DNA of 64,000 bases from Lysinibacillus cavernae (GCF_009724685.1 NZ_WMEF01000004.1:186001-250000); one strand, 5' to 3'. Positions 17,329 through 26,464 are shown, counted from the first letter of the stretch. Notes: generated by a model not told the origin, from the letters alone. Numbers and translations are program-made.

Positions 17329-18090
17329 ATGCAAGGAAAAACAGTTTTCATTACAGGGGCAGCTCGTGGTATTGGTCTTTCCATGGCGCAAACATTTGTT
17401 GAGCAAGGGGCAAATGTTGTTATTACGGATAAAAATGAACAGCTTTTAGAGGAGGCCGTTGCACAAAACCCTTCATTAACTGCTTATACATGTGATGTGA
17501 CAGAAGAACAAGCCATACGAGAGGCTATTGATTTTACGATTAATAAATTTTCAACATTAGATATTTTAATTAATAATGCAGGATTTCAACATGTCTCTCT
17601 TATTGAGGAATTCAAGACAGAGATTTTTGAAACTATGCAAAAAGTAATAGTCGTTGCTCCATTTGTAGCAATGAAATATGCATTACCACATATGAAGCAA
17701 AAACAATTTGGTCGCATAATCAATATGGCATCCATTAACGGCGTCATTGGATTTGCTGGTAAGGCTGGTTACAATGCAGCAAAGCATGGTGTTATTGGGT
17801 TAACGAAAGTAGCTGCACTTGAGGTAGCGAAAGATGGAATCACTGTAAATGCTATTTGTCCAGGATATGTAGATACGGAATTAGTACGTAATCAGTTTAT
17901 AGATTTAGCTAAAACAAGAGGTATTCAAGTAGAGGAAGTGCTTGAACAGGTGCTGTATCCACTTGTACCACAAAAACGTTTACTTGATGTCTCTGAAATT
18001 ACAGGGCTTGCTTTATATTTAGCAAGTGATTTAGCAAAGGGATTAACAGGTCAGGCCATTATTTTAGATGGTGGTTATACAGCTCAATAG
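17329..18090 (+). CDS. 3-hydroxybutyrate dehydrogenase-like short-chain dehydrogenase
   Basis: A 253-residue SDR. TGAARGIG is the cofactor motif, with Asp34 after strand 2 favouring NAD; NNAG and the catalytic triad Ser135, Tyr148, Lys152 are present. NGVIGFAGKAGYNAAKHGVIGLTK, NAICPGYVDTELV and the end GQAIILDGGYTAQ are close to D-3-hydroxybutyrate dehydrogenases, where the C-terminal TAQ is characteristic. It would interconvert 3-hydroxybutyrate and acetoacetate. It is 16 bases ahead of an Fe-alcohol dehydrogenase gene. GGAGGG precedes the start. Confidence 0.85.
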   Translation: MQGKTVFITGAARGIGLSMAQTFVEQGANVVITDKNEQLLEEAVAQNPSLTAYTCDVTEEQAIREAIDFTINKFSTLDILINNAGFQHVSLIEEFKTEIFETMQKVIVVAPFVAMKYALPHMKQKQFGRIINMASINGVIGFAGKAGYNAAKHGVIGLTKVAALEVAKDGITVNAICPGYVDTELVRNQFIDLAKTRGIQVEEVLEQVLYPLVPQKRLLDVSEITGLALYLASDLAKGLTGQAIILDGGYTAQ

Positions 18091-18106
18091 TTGAGGAGGA
18101 TGAAAC

Positions 18107-19291
18107 ATGATTCAAACAAAAACAATCTATACTGTTCATTCACCAGGGACCATTGTGTATGGGCGTGATTCATTTGAAGAAGTGGGTGATTATGCAAAAA
18201 AATTTGGCTCCAAGGCATTGATCGTTAGCGACCCAATTATGGACAGCTTAGGCTTTGTTAAGCAATGTCATACGCTGTTAAAGACGCAAGGGATGGAAGC
18301 GGTTTTATATTTAGGGGTGGTAACTGAGCCAGATGATACGTACGTAGCAGAGGGTTTAGAGTTATTGCAGAAAGAGAGTTGCGATGTCATCCTATCGGTT
18401 GGTGGTGGAAGCTGTATTGATACGGCAAAGGCAATTGCAGTAGTGGCTACAAACGGTGGCTACATAGGGGATTATATGAAAATGGCAAAGGTAGCAGAGC
18501 AAGCGCCAATTCCACATATCGCCATACCAACGACAGCCGGAACAGGCTCTGAAGCAACAGATGCAACAGTTATTACCAATACAAAGAGTGATGTAAAAAT
18601 GATGATTAAGCAGCCAGCCTTTATGCCAACGGTTGCGATAGTCGATCCTATCCTAACGATTACTTCACCACCTGCGATTACAGCGGCAACAGGTATTGAT
18701 GCATTAAGCCATGCCATTGAAAGCTATTTGTCATGTTTAGCTCATCCGTATTCCAATGTACTTGCATTATCTGCTATGGAATTAATCGTCAATAATATTG
18801 TAAAGGTCTATGAACAAGGTGATGATGTGGATGCAAGGGAAGCGATGTCATTAGGCTCCATGCAAGCAGGGCTGTCTTTTTCAAATGCTTCTGTTGCATT
18901 AGTTCATGGAATGTCACGTCCAATCGGTGCACTCTTCCATGTGCCACATGGTATCTCCAATGCGATGCTTTTACCAGCAGTTTTGGAATATTCAAAAGAA
19001 GCTTGTATAGATCGACTAGCAGACTTAGGGCAGTTTTTTAATAAAACAAACGAATCTTTATCGCAAGAAGAGCTTGCTCATCTAGCTATTACTTCCATTA
19101 AGGAAATGTGTAAGCATATGAAGATAGGGAATTTCAAACAATGGGGTATAGAGGAACAAGCTTATTATAATGCCATCCCTAAAATGGCAGAGGATGCTAT
19201 TGCAAGCGGTAGCCCTGGCAATAATCCAAAAATACCAACAAAAGAAGAATTAGTGGAGCTATATAAAATCGCCTATACGTATGAGTTTTAA
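18107..19291 (+). CDS. Iron-containing alcohol dehydrogenase
   Basis: A 394-residue group III (Fe-dependent) alcohol dehydrogenase. Cofactor motif SVGGGSCIDTAKAIA (about 98-112), PTTAGTGSEAT, and the metal-binding stretch with Asp and three His: TGIDALSHAIESYL and HGMSRPIGALFHVPHGISNAMLLP. Such enzymes oxidise primary alcohols, 4-hydroxybutyrate or 1,3-propanediol. Context suggests a hydroxyacid or alcohol feeding the same catabolic unit. Last gene of the operon, followed by a weak terminator. Confidence 0.9.
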   Translation: MIQTKTIYTVHSPGTIVYGRDSFEEVGDYAKKFGSKALIVSDPIMDSLGFVKQCHTLLKTQGMEAVLYLGVVTEPDDTYVAEGLELLQKESCDVILSVGGGSCIDTAKAIAVVATNGGYIGDYMKMAKVAEQAPIPHIAIPTTAGTGSEATDATVITNTKSDVKMMIKQPAFMPTVAIVDPILTITSPPAITAATGIDALSHAIESYLSCLAHPYSNVLALSAMELIVNNIVKVYEQGDDVDAREAMSLGSMQAGLSFSNASVALVHGMSRPIGALFHVPHGISNAMLLPAVLEYSKEACIDRLADLGQFFNKTNESLSQEELAHLAITSIKEMCKHMKIGNFKQWGIEEQAYYNAIPKMAEDAIASGSPGNNPKIPTKEELVELYKIAYTYEF

Positions 19292-19300
19292 TCATAATAG

Positions 19301-19340
19301 AGAGCTATTCAGACTAATGAATGGCTCTTTTGTGTTTTTC
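19301..19340 (+). terminator. Terminator after the Fe-alcohol dehydrogenase
   Basis: AGAGC(T)ATTC and GAAT(G)GCTCT with a T-rich tail; the stem has one mismatch. Confidence 0.6.
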
Positions 19341-19412
19341 AGAAAAACAGAAAATATGCTAGAGATTTGTAGAATTAATATGACATATTCGAGAAAATAT
19401 AGTAAAATTTTA

Positions 19413-19428
19413 ATGAATCATCATTCAT
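19413..19428. promoter_or_regulatory. FadR-like dyad ahead of fadH
   Basis: ATGAAT, CATC, ATTCAT forms a perfect-arm dyad about 23 bases before the fadH start. In B. subtilis, fadH belongs to the FadR regulon, whose box has TGAATGA / TCATTCA arms (from memory). This site matches the outer part but is shorter. FadR binding is inference. Confidence 0.4.
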
Positions 19429-19450
19429 TTTTAATAAAGGGGGAAATGGA

Positions 19451-20218
19451 ATGTTGCAAGGGAAGACAATTATTATTACGGGTGGATCAAGCGGCATGGG
19501 ACTTTATATGGCAAAGCAATTCGTGACTGAAGGAGCTAATGTTGTGATAACAGGGCGCAACGAGGAACGATTAGCAGAGGCAAAAAAAATTATTGCAGAG
19601 GCTGGTCCCTCTATCGAGACATTTCAAATGGATGTACGCGTACCAGAACATGCTGAGGCTATGCTCGCATTTGCTGTAAAAAAATTTGGTCAGGTTGATG
19701 GGCTTGTGAATAATGCTGCTGGTAACTTTATTGTACGTGCAGAGGATTTATCACCGAATGGCTGGAAGGCAGTAGTGGATATTGTATTAAATGGCACATT
19801 CTTCTGTTCTTCAGTAGTTGGTAAGTATTGGATTGAACAAAATATTAAAGGGTCTATTTTAAATATGGTAGCCACTTATGCTTGGAATGCAGGAGCTGGT
19901 GTCATCCATTCAGCAGCGGCAAAAGCTGGCGTATTATCACTGACGAGAACGTTAGCTGTTGAGTGGGGAAAACAGTATGGCATTCGCGTTAATGCGATTG
20001 CGCCTGGCCCAATTGAACGAACTGGTGGGGCAGATAAGCTTTGGGAATCAGAGGCAGCAGCGGCTCGTACATTAGATTCAGTTCCATTAGGTCGCATTGG
20101 AACACCAGAAGAAATAGCTGATTTAGCTACGTTTATGATGTCCAACAAAGCAAGTTATATGAATGGAGAATGTGTAACATTGGATGGTGGGCAATGGCTC
20201 AACCAATATCCATTCTAA
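19451..20218 (+). CDS. fadH: 2,4-dienoyl-CoA reductase (FadH, SDR type)
   Basis: A 255-residue SDR that would reduce 2,4-dienoyl-CoA during breakdown of unsaturated fatty acids. GGSSGMG is the cofactor motif and GRNEER after strand 2 favours NADPH. The standard YxxxK is absent: Ser stands where Tyr is expected (HSAAAKAG). Instead Tyr143 in ATYAWNAG lies 15 residues before Lys158, as in mitochondrial and bacterial dienoyl-CoA reductases of this type. NAIAPGPIERTGGADKLW and the final GGQWLNQ also match B. subtilis FadH (YkuF). The start follows AAGGGGG. Confidence 0.9.
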   Translation: MLQGKTIIITGGSSGMGLYMAKQFVTEGANVVITGRNEERLAEAKKIIAEAGPSIETFQMDVRVPEHAEAMLAFAVKKFGQVDGLVNNAAGNFIVRAEDLSPNGWKAVVDIVLNGTFFCSSVVGKYWIEQNIKGSILNMVATYAWNAGAGVIHSAAAKAGVLSLTRTLAVEWGKQYGIRVNAIAPGPIERTGGADKLWESEAAAARTLDSVPLGRIGTPEEIADLATFMMSNKASYMNGECVTLDGGQWLNQYPF

Positions 20219-20281
20219 AAATGTTTGCATAACGGAGAGCTAGGTTGACGCATACTAAGGGTAAAGAAAGGAGTTTTGCCT

Positions 20282-20521
20282 ATGGGTATGTGGCTAATAC
20301 CAGCTATTATTGCCATTGTAATCATTTCTGCTATTTCTTTTGTTTCCACGTTAAAAATTGCAAAAATGACATCTGAACGGAAATCTGAAAATGATACACC
20401 GATTTCAGAAACAGTCGAAGAATATGCAACGATGTTGAACCCAATTGTTTGGGTATATGCGATTTTTTTAATTTTTTTAGGAATCATGATTTTCTATTAC
20501 TGGAGTAAGGCAGGCTATTAG
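20282..20521 (+). CDS. Small membrane protein, unknown function
   Basis: A 79-residue protein with two hydrophobic helices (MWLIPAIIAIVIISAISFV and VYAIFLIFLGIMIFYYW) joined by a polar segment of about 30 residues. The start at the ATG at 20282 is preferred because AAAGGAG lies 8 bases upstream; a TTG at 20276 in the same frame is too close. It follows fadH by 63 bases without a terminator, so may be co-transcribed. I do not recognise it. Both termini would lie on the same side of the membrane. Confidence 0.7.
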   Translation: MGMWLIPAIIAIVIISAISFVSTLKIAKMTSERKSENDTPISETVEEYATMLNPIVWVYAIFLIFLGIMIFYYWSKAGY

Positions 20522-20529
20522 CTATGGCT

Positions 20530-20578
20530 CATCTTCATTCAGTCAAATACATGGCTGAATGAAGATGTACCTAGTTTT
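20530..20578 (+). terminator. Terminator after the small membrane protein
   Basis: A perfect 13-bp inverted repeat CATCTTCATTCAG / CTGAATGAAGATG followed at a distance by TTTTTG. Confidence 0.65.
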
Positions 20579-20716
20579 TGTCGTATAAGCCGTAATAATT
20601 CGTTGTTCCGTGAAAAACTCTTCTCGCCCTAGTCATGGTCATACATAGAAAAGTTGTGATATGATGAAAGAGAAGGACTGTTCTACATAGCGAGGACAGA
20701 AAAGGAGAAGAAGTTC

Positions 20717-21157
20717 ATGATTTCAACTAACAGCAAAGACTTATTAGCAATGCCAATTAGTGATTTTATCATTTCCTCTGAAAAAGTTGCGCATGTACAA
20801 AGTGGAAATAGTGCTGAACATGCACTCCTTGTACTAACACGTACAGGGTACTCGTCCATACCTGTATTAGATTTGAAATATCGACTTCAAGGTTTACTTA
20901 GCATGAAAATGATAACCGAATCGATTCTTGGACTTGAGCATATTGAATATGAAAAGCTACCTGATATTAAAGTTGACTCTATAATGGAGAAAGAGATCGC
21001 TGTATTAAAGTTGTCGGATACTTTCCAGCGTGCTTTGGATTTAGTCATTAACCACGCCTTTTTATGTGTAGTGGACGAAGATGGTACATTTGCAGGGATA
21101 TTAACAAGACGTGTTATTTTGAAGCAATTGAAAAAATATATTTATCAAAAAGAGTAG
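20717..21157 (+). CDS. cbpB: CBS-domain protein CbpB/DarB (YkuL)
   Basis: A 146-residue protein made of two CBS domains (about 10-75 and 85-146: SVIPVL-like YSSIPVLDLKYRLQGLLSM; AFLCVVDEDGTFAGILTRR). The sequence and its position directly ahead of ccpC match B. subtilis YkuL, named CbpB or DarB. That protein binds c-di-AMP and, when free, stimulates the Rel (p)ppGpp synthetase and pyruvate carboxylase. The same role is likely here but inferred. AAAGGAGAAG precedes the ATG. Confidence 0.85.
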   Translation: MISTNSKDLLAMPISDFIISSEKVAHVQSGNSAEHALLVLTRTGYSSIPVLDLKYRLQGLLSMKMITESILGLEHIEYEKLPDIKVDSIMEKEIAVLKLSDTFQRALDLVINHAFLCVVDEDGTFAGILTRRVILKQLKKYIYQKE

Positions 21158-21163
21158 TAGCTT

Positions 21164-21203
21164 AAGAGGGAACTCAGATGAAAATCATGAGGCCCTCTTT
21201 GCT
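21164..21203 (+). terminator. Terminator between cbpB and ccpC
   Basis: AAGAGGG...CCCTCTT encloses an inner CTCAGAT/ATC(A)TGAG stem, followed by a T-rich tract. Because it contains an in-frame ATG at 21178, it argues that ccpC starts further down. Confidence 0.7.
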
Positions 21204-21225
21204 TGTATTGGAGGTTTACAGATTG

Positions 21226-22113
21226 ATGGCAACAGAGGCAGAAATTTTAAAAATTTTAGCTGAAGAACGCAATATGCGGAAAGCAGCAGAACGTCTATTT
21301 TTATCCCAACCCGCACTTTCTCAACGTTTACAAACGATTGAAAAGGACTGGGGGGCACAGTTATTTATTCGCTCACAAAAAGGGTTAACAGCAACACCTG
21401 CTGGCGAACAGGTTATTGCCTATGCGAAGGAAATGCTCACTAAAAAAGAAGAAATCTTTGAAACGATTCAATCCTTAACTACAAAGGTAAATGGGACATT
21501 GAAAATTGCCTGTGCATCCATTGTTGGTCAAAACTGGCTACCTAAAATCTTGAAGGAATTCGTGTCAAAATATCCTGAGGCTAAAATATCACTGATGACT
21601 GGCTGGAGTTCTGAAATTGTGAAAGCACTTTATGATGGTGAGGCACATGTCGGTATCGTACGAGGCCAGGTTGACTGGAAGGGAGAAAAGATACACCTTT
21701 TCAGAGATACTCTTTATTTAGTAGACAAAGAGGTCAAAACGATTGAAGATGTGTTAAAGACAGACCGTCCATTTATTCAATATAAAAGTGATTCCAATTA
21801 CTATCAAGAAATTCAACAATGGTGGCAGCAACATTTTGCTTCCAATCCTAGGAAACAAATTTTAGTGGATCAAATTGAAATTTGTAAGCAGATGGCTTTA
21901 AATGGTATCGGCTATGCTATATTACCTTCCATTACATTAAATGACCACGACGGCATTCATAAAATACCTCTGACAAATGATGAAAAGGAATTTGGACTTA
22001 CACGAGATACTTGGCTAATTGGATACGAATCCTCTTTTGAATTGAGACAGGTAGAGGCTTTTGTTGAAGTAGTGCAAGATCATGCTCGTTGTTTGTTTGA
22101 TTATACAAAATAG
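21226..22113 (+). CDS. ccpC: LysR family regulator CcpC (catabolite control of the TCA cycle)
   Basis: A LysR protein of about 295 residues. The helix-turn-helix reads EERNMRKAAERLFLSQPALSQRLQTIEKDWGAQLFIRSQKGLTATPAGE, very close to B. subtilis CcpC, which represses citB and citZ and responds to citrate. The substrate domain retains ASIVGQNWLPKILKEF and LMTGWSSEIVKALYDG. Gene order cbpB-ccpC is as in B. subtilis. The start is set by GGAGGT at 21210-21215: the ATG at 21226, or the TTG just before it at 21223. The longer frame to 21178 would begin inside the terminator. Confidence 0.88.
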   Translation: MATEAEILKILAEERNMRKAAERLFLSQPALSQRLQTIEKDWGAQLFIRSQKGLTATPAGEQVIAYAKEMLTKKEEIFETIQSLTTKVNGTLKIACASIVGQNWLPKILKEFVSKYPEAKISLMTGWSSEIVKALYDGEAHVGIVRGQVDWKGEKIHLFRDTLYLVDKEVKTIEDVLKTDRPFIQYKSDSNYYQEIQQWWQQHFASNPRKQILVDQIEICKQMALNGIGYAILPSITLNDHDGIHKIPLTNDEKEFGLTRDTWLIGYESSFELRQVEAFVEVVQDHARCLFDYTK

Positions 22114-22118
22114 GAAAT

Positions 22119-22154
22119 AAGGCAATTCCAGGTTCTGTTGGAATTGCTTTTTTC
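22119..22154 (+). terminator. Terminator after ccpC
   Basis: GCAATTCCA and TGGAATTGC with a 7-8 base loop, then a T run. Confidence 0.8.
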
Positions 22155-22281
22155 ATTATTACTTAGCTAATTTCTTAAGAGTTTATGAATATTCATGAAG
22201 AAATCATAAGAAATGGAACAAAATGCAATTTAAATCGTATAATTATGTAACCATCTATTTACATAAAAAGGAGTTGAGCTT

Positions 22282-24675
22282 TTGAAAAAGATAAAAATGA
22301 CGGCACTGACCTTATTAGTCATGCTTGTAATTAGCTTTATTTTCCCTTCAACACAGGCGAGTGCTGCTGCTACGTTAGAGGTCAAAGCAACAGCAGGTAT
22401 TTCAGGTAAAGCTAAATATCAATCAGTGGTCCCACTACAAGTTACAGTAAAAAATAACGGTGCAGATTTTTCTGGGGATATGGCGATTAATTCTGCCAAT
22501 TCTTATGAGGCTGCATCAGCACTCGTCGTTCCAATTGATATAGCAGCTGGAGAAGAAAAGACATTTACGTTCTATCTGGATGGTTTAGCTGACTATAGTT
22601 ATTCGGACGCCGATTTATTTGCCTTTTATGAAGGGAGCATTGAAAAAGGAAAAAAGGTTGCTTATAAAGGAACGAAGCGCCTACAAGCAAACTTTTTAGA
22701 TCCCTCTTCAACATTTATTTATACATTAACAGATAAAAGTGATCGCTTATCGGCATTTTTGCGTTTATCAACATTTGTTGCTCAGAGTAATGTGGAACTA
22801 TTAAATATTAATCAATTAAAAGATTATACATTCCCAGAGGATCCACAGGGACTGGCTATGGCTAATGTCATTGTAGTAGATGAAGTGGCTATTGCCGACT
22901 TAACACAAAAGCAACAAGAATCATTACTAAAATGGGTACAGGATGGTGGCACATTACTCTTAGGAGCTGCTGATCAAATCGATGCAACAGCAGGTATTTT
23001 TAAAGAGTATTTACCTTTGTCATTATCACAAGAAATGACGTCGATTTCTGCAGAGGCTTTAACAAAATTATCAGGAGGCGGCATTTTTACGCAGCCTATT
23101 TCGATTTATTCAGCTACTAGTAGTGAAGGAAGTTTACCCGTACTAACAGAAAATAACGCAGTGTTAGCATCAAAGAAAAAAGTTGGTAGTGGAGAAATTA
23201 TTCAAACAGCCTTCTCTTTAGGAGATCAACCACTTGCTTCAATGGACGGCTATGCTGCACTTATCGCTAAAATGATTGATGTCCAAACTATTTCACAGCA
23301 AGGGATGATGAGACAGGGACAATCTCCACTCGATCAAATTTCTTATGAGCTGCGCAATATTAACGAATTATTCCCATCTTTCGAAGTATCAGTGAGTTAC
23401 ATGCTTATCGTCATTATTCTTTATATTTTAATCATCGGGCCAATTCTTTATGTTGTCCTGAAAAAAATGGACAAGCGTGAGCACGCATGGTGGATTATTC
23501 CGTCAATCTCAATTGTCCTTTCGATTGTTCTCTTTATTGTTGGAGCGAAGGATCGTATTATGCAGCCACAAGTTCAACAATCTGCATTTTATAAGGTAAA
23601 CGAAGATAGTAGTTTGAATGGTTATTATGTAGAATCTATTTTAACGAATCGTAGTGGTGATTTTGTGGTCAATGCTGATAAAAACACGACTGCCGTTGCC
23701 CTAAGAAATAATAATAATTTCACAGGCACGATGGGAGCATTACACGAATCTTCTTATATTAAAGAAAGTGCCAATGGTTCAACGTTAACATTACGTGATT
23801 TAAGTTATTGGTCTGTGCAATCTTTTGGAGGAAAAACGGCAGCGCAAAATATTGGCAAGATGGATATTGATATAACATTGAAAAATGAAAAACTGACAGG
23901 AACGGTTAAAAATAATTTCCCATTCGCACTAAAGGATGTCACGTTAATCTCTGGTGTGAAAGAAGTGAAATTAGGTGATATTGAAGCGAATAGTACATTG
24001 CAGGTCGATAAGGAACTGAAAACAACCGTTCTTCAAAAGCCGTCTGTATACAATAACTATAATTATACTTACCCATCGAAGAAGGATGAGGTAGACCCAA
24101 TGCGTATTGAACGAATGAAAACATTAGCATTACCACTTGTAGAAAATGATAGACAGCCAATACTTACAGCGTGGACAGATCAAGCTATTGTAGGGGTTGA
24201 ACTTGAAACTAGTGCAAATATGTCACCAATTACAATGCTTGTTCAACCATTTAAGGGGAAAGTGGAGCTATCAGGTCCATTTACAATGAAACGCAATAAC
24301 TTTACGTATACATTAACGCCACTATCAGCAAGTGGACATTATGAAAAAATTGATGAGGAATTAAATAACTGGTATCTATCTGATGGATTATACGAAGTAA
24401 CGATGGCCATGCCAGATCAATTTATGGACGCTGTTAAATCACTTAATGAAATGACAATTTCTAATAAGGATGTCAAGCGTATGCAACTGTCAATCTGGAA
24501 TAATGAAACGAACGTGTATGAGCCGTTGGTTGATACAAAGCAAGTGTTTACGGAAAAGATTACAAAGTACATTAATCAAGATGGTGAGCTTCGAATTGAA
24601 ATAAAATATGGTCCAGATCAATCAGGAGAGCAAACGAAGTTACCAGACATAGAGCTGAAAGGAGTGGCAAAATAA
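22282..24675 (+). CDS. Large secreted/membrane protein heading the ABC-MoxR-VWA operon
   Basis: A 797-residue protein. Signal peptide (about 1-28, ending QASAAA), an extracellular beta-rich domain (about 30-115), then an amidotransferase-like alpha/beta segment (VIVVDEVAIADLTQKQQESLLKWVQDGGTLLLGAA). Two membrane helices follow at about 375-397 and 405-425 (YMLIVIILYILIIGPILYVV and IIPSISIVLSIVLFIVGAK), and a long C-terminal part of about 370 residues. Translation starts at TTG, 8 bases after AAAAGGAG. The stop overlaps the ABC ATPase start as TAATG. It is probably the external partner of the exporter; no enzymatic function is claimed. Confidence 0.8.
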   Translation: MKKIKMTALTLLVMLVISFIFPSTQASAAATLEVKATAGISGKAKYQSVVPLQVTVKNNGADFSGDMAINSANSYEAASALVVPIDIAAGEEKTFTFYLDGLADYSYSDADLFAFYEGSIEKGKKVAYKGTKRLQANFLDPSSTFIYTLTDKSDRLSAFLRLSTFVAQSNVELLNINQLKDYTFPEDPQGLAMANVIVVDEVAIADLTQKQQESLLKWVQDGGTLLLGAADQIDATAGIFKEYLPLSLSQEMTSISAEALTKLSGGGIFTQPISIYSATSSEGSLPVLTENNAVLASKKKVGSGEIIQTAFSLGDQPLASMDGYAALIAKMIDVQTISQQGMMRQGQSPLDQISYELRNINELFPSFEVSVSYMLIVIILYILIIGPILYVVLKKMDKREHAWWIIPSISIVLSIVLFIVGAKDRIMQPQVQQSAFYKVNEDSSLNGYYVESILTNRSGDFVVNADKNTTAVALRNNNNFTGTMGALHESSYIKESANGSTLTLRDLSYWSVQSFGGKTAAQNIGKMDIDITLKNEKLTGTVKNNFPFALKDVTLISGVKEVKLGDIEANSTLQVDKELKTTVLQKPSVYNNYNYTYPSKKDEVDPMRIERMKTLALPLVENDRQPILTAWTDQAIVGVELETSANMSPITMLVQPFKGKVELSGPFTMKRNNFTYTLTPLSASGHYEKIDEELNNWYLSDGLYEVTMAMPDQFMDAVKSLNEMTISNKDVKRMQLSIWNNETNVYEPLVDTKQVFTEKITKYINQDGELRIEIKYGPDQSGEQTKLPDIELKGVAK

Positions 24676-25610
24676 TGATTGAAATTCGTGACTTAACGAA
24701 ACGATACGGCTCCTTTACAGCACTAGATCATTTAAACTTGTCTTTAGAAGAAGGCGTTGTATTTGGATTTGTTGGTGCTAATGGAGCAGGTAAATCAACA
24801 ACATTCTCTATTTTAGCAACATTATTGTCACCGACTTCTGGTGATGCCCTGATCAATGGTAAAAGTGTTGTGAAGGAACCAAAGGAAGTACGAAAACAAA
24901 TTGGTTACATGCCTGACTTCTTTGGTGTATACGATCAGTTAAAAGTAGATGAATATTTGGATTTTTATGGAGCGAGCTATGGAATTCAACTAGCCGAGCG
25001 ACAAGTACTAATTCCACAACTATTAGAACTTGTGAATTTAACTAGTAAACGCTATGAATACGTTGATTTATTATCGCGGGGAATGAAGCAACGCTTATGT
25101 TTAGCCCGTGCACTTATCCATGATCCAAAGGTATTAATTTTGGATGAGCCTGCGTCAGGATTAGATCCTCGCGCACGTGTGGAAATGCGAGATATTTTAC
25201 GAAATTTAAAGTCCATGGGGAAAACAATTTTGATTTCTTCACATATTTTGCCCGAGCTAGCTGAGATGTGTGATGAAATCGGCGTCATTGATAATGGCAA
25301 ACTAATTGCGCATGGCAATGTAGCTGCAATTCAGGCACAACTACAGGGAGAAAAGCGCATTGCACTGAAAGTGACAGATCGAATGGATGAAGTACGTGCA
25401 TTTTTAGAGGAAGATCCTCATATTTCATCTATTGATGTTATCGACAATCGTTTAGAAATAGCCTTTAATTATCGTGGTACAGATGCAGATCAGGTGGCAT
25501 TACTGAAAAAGGCCATGCTTGCAGATTTACCGATTTATGCATTGAGTGAAGAAGAGAAAGATTTAGAGGATGTCTTTATGGCGATTACGAAGGGAGCGGA
25601 CAATCAATGA
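24675..25610 (+). CDS. ABC transporter ATP-binding protein
   Basis: A 311-residue ATPase. Walker A GANGAGKST, Q-loop YMPDFFG, signature LLSRGMKQRL (divergent: LSRGM instead of LSGGQ), Walker B VLILDEPASGLDP and the switch His in SSHILPE. About 90 residues after the ATPase core form the small C-terminal domain typical of gliding/export-type (ABC-2) ATPases. It overlaps the previous gene by one base and the permease gene by 4 (ATGA). It would energise export by the next gene product. Confidence 0.92.
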   Translation: MIEIRDLTKRYGSFTALDHLNLSLEEGVVFGFVGANGAGKSTTFSILATLLSPTSGDALINGKSVVKEPKEVRKQIGYMPDFFGVYDQLKVDEYLDFYGASYGIQLAERQVLIPQLLELVNLTSKRYEYVDLLSRGMKQRLCLARALIHDPKVLILDEPASGLDPRARVEMRDILRNLKSMGKTILISSHILPELAEMCDEIGVIDNGKLIAHGNVAAIQAQLQGEKRIALKVTDRMDEVRAFLEEDPHISSIDVIDNRLEIAFNYRGTDADQVALLKKAMLADLPIYALSEEEKDLEDVFMAITKGADNQ

Positions 25611-26452
25611 TGGAAAGATTTAATAATCCGGTACTGGTAAAAGAATTGAAGTTACGCTTCCGTTCTTTTAAAAGCTTCTCAGGATTGATGTTTTATTTAG
25701 CAGTACTTTGTATTTTCATTGCAGGGTTTTTATTGCTTACGACTGAATTTACTGGCCGGGGCTTCTTTAGACCTGAAACAAGCTTTATGATGTTTGCTGT
25801 ATTAACCATCTTACAAATGGCATTAGTTCTTTTTATTACACCTAGTTTGACGGCTGGAGCAATTAGTAGTGAGCGTGAAAAGCAAACATTAAATATTTTA
25901 CTAACAACGACTCAAAGTTCTACACAAATTGTTGTTGGTAAATTATTATCTTCTGTAGCATTTCTAGTGTTGATGCTGGCAGCGGGTTTACCACTATATA
26001 GTTTAGTATTCTTATTCGGTGGGGTATCCCCTTCACAGCTTATTTCCATATTCTTATTTTATTTAGTCACTGTAGTAGCAATAGGTAGTATTGGCGTTAT
26101 GTTTTCAACGATTACGAAAAGAACAATTGTTGCCATGATTGCCACTTATGGCTCGATTATTTTTTTAGGTGGTATTACAGCATTCTTCTTCTTTTTAACA
26201 ATGGCCTTTCATCAGATGGGGAACGCCATTGGTACAAGTACCTCCTTTATGACCTATTTCTGGGCATCTATTAATCCGGGCGCATTGATGCTAACACTTA
26301 TTTCACCAGAAATGGGCGATGCATTAGCTGAGCTTTCTGGTGTGGAACTACCTGTATGGATTACTTATTTAATCGCCTATGTATTAATCATTGTACTTTG
26401 TTTAACCATTGCGATTAAAAAATTACGTGCCAACATGAAAAGCAACCGGTAA
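25607..26452 (+). CDS. ABC-2 type transporter permease
   Basis: A 281-residue protein with six hydrophobic segments. NPVLVKELKLRFRSFKSF at the N-terminus and ISSEREKQTLNILLTTTQSSTQIVVGKLLSS after the second segment are characteristic of ABC-2/GldF-type permeases. The substrate is unknown. The ATGA overlap with the ATPase gene points to coupled synthesis. Confidence 0.9.
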   Translation: MMERFNNPVLVKELKLRFRSFKSFSGLMFYLAVLCIFIAGFLLLTTEFTGRGFFRPETSFMMFAVLTILQMALVLFITPSLTAGAISSEREKQTLNILLTTTQSSTQIVVGKLLSSVAFLVLMLAAGLPLYSLVFLFGGVSPSQLISIFLFYLVTVVAIGSIGVMFSTITKRTIVAMIATYGSIIFLGGITAFFFFLTMAFHQMGNAIGTSTSFMTYFWASINPGALMLTLISPEMGDALAELSGVELPVWITYLIAYVLIIVLCLTIAIKKLRANMKSNR

Positions 26453-26464
26453 GGAGGAATTGTT

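Noticed and set aside
21178..21225. Longer N-terminus for ccpC
   Set aside because: It would start inside the cbpB terminator hairpin; GGAGGT at 21210 points to the later start, which also matches the B. subtilis protein length.
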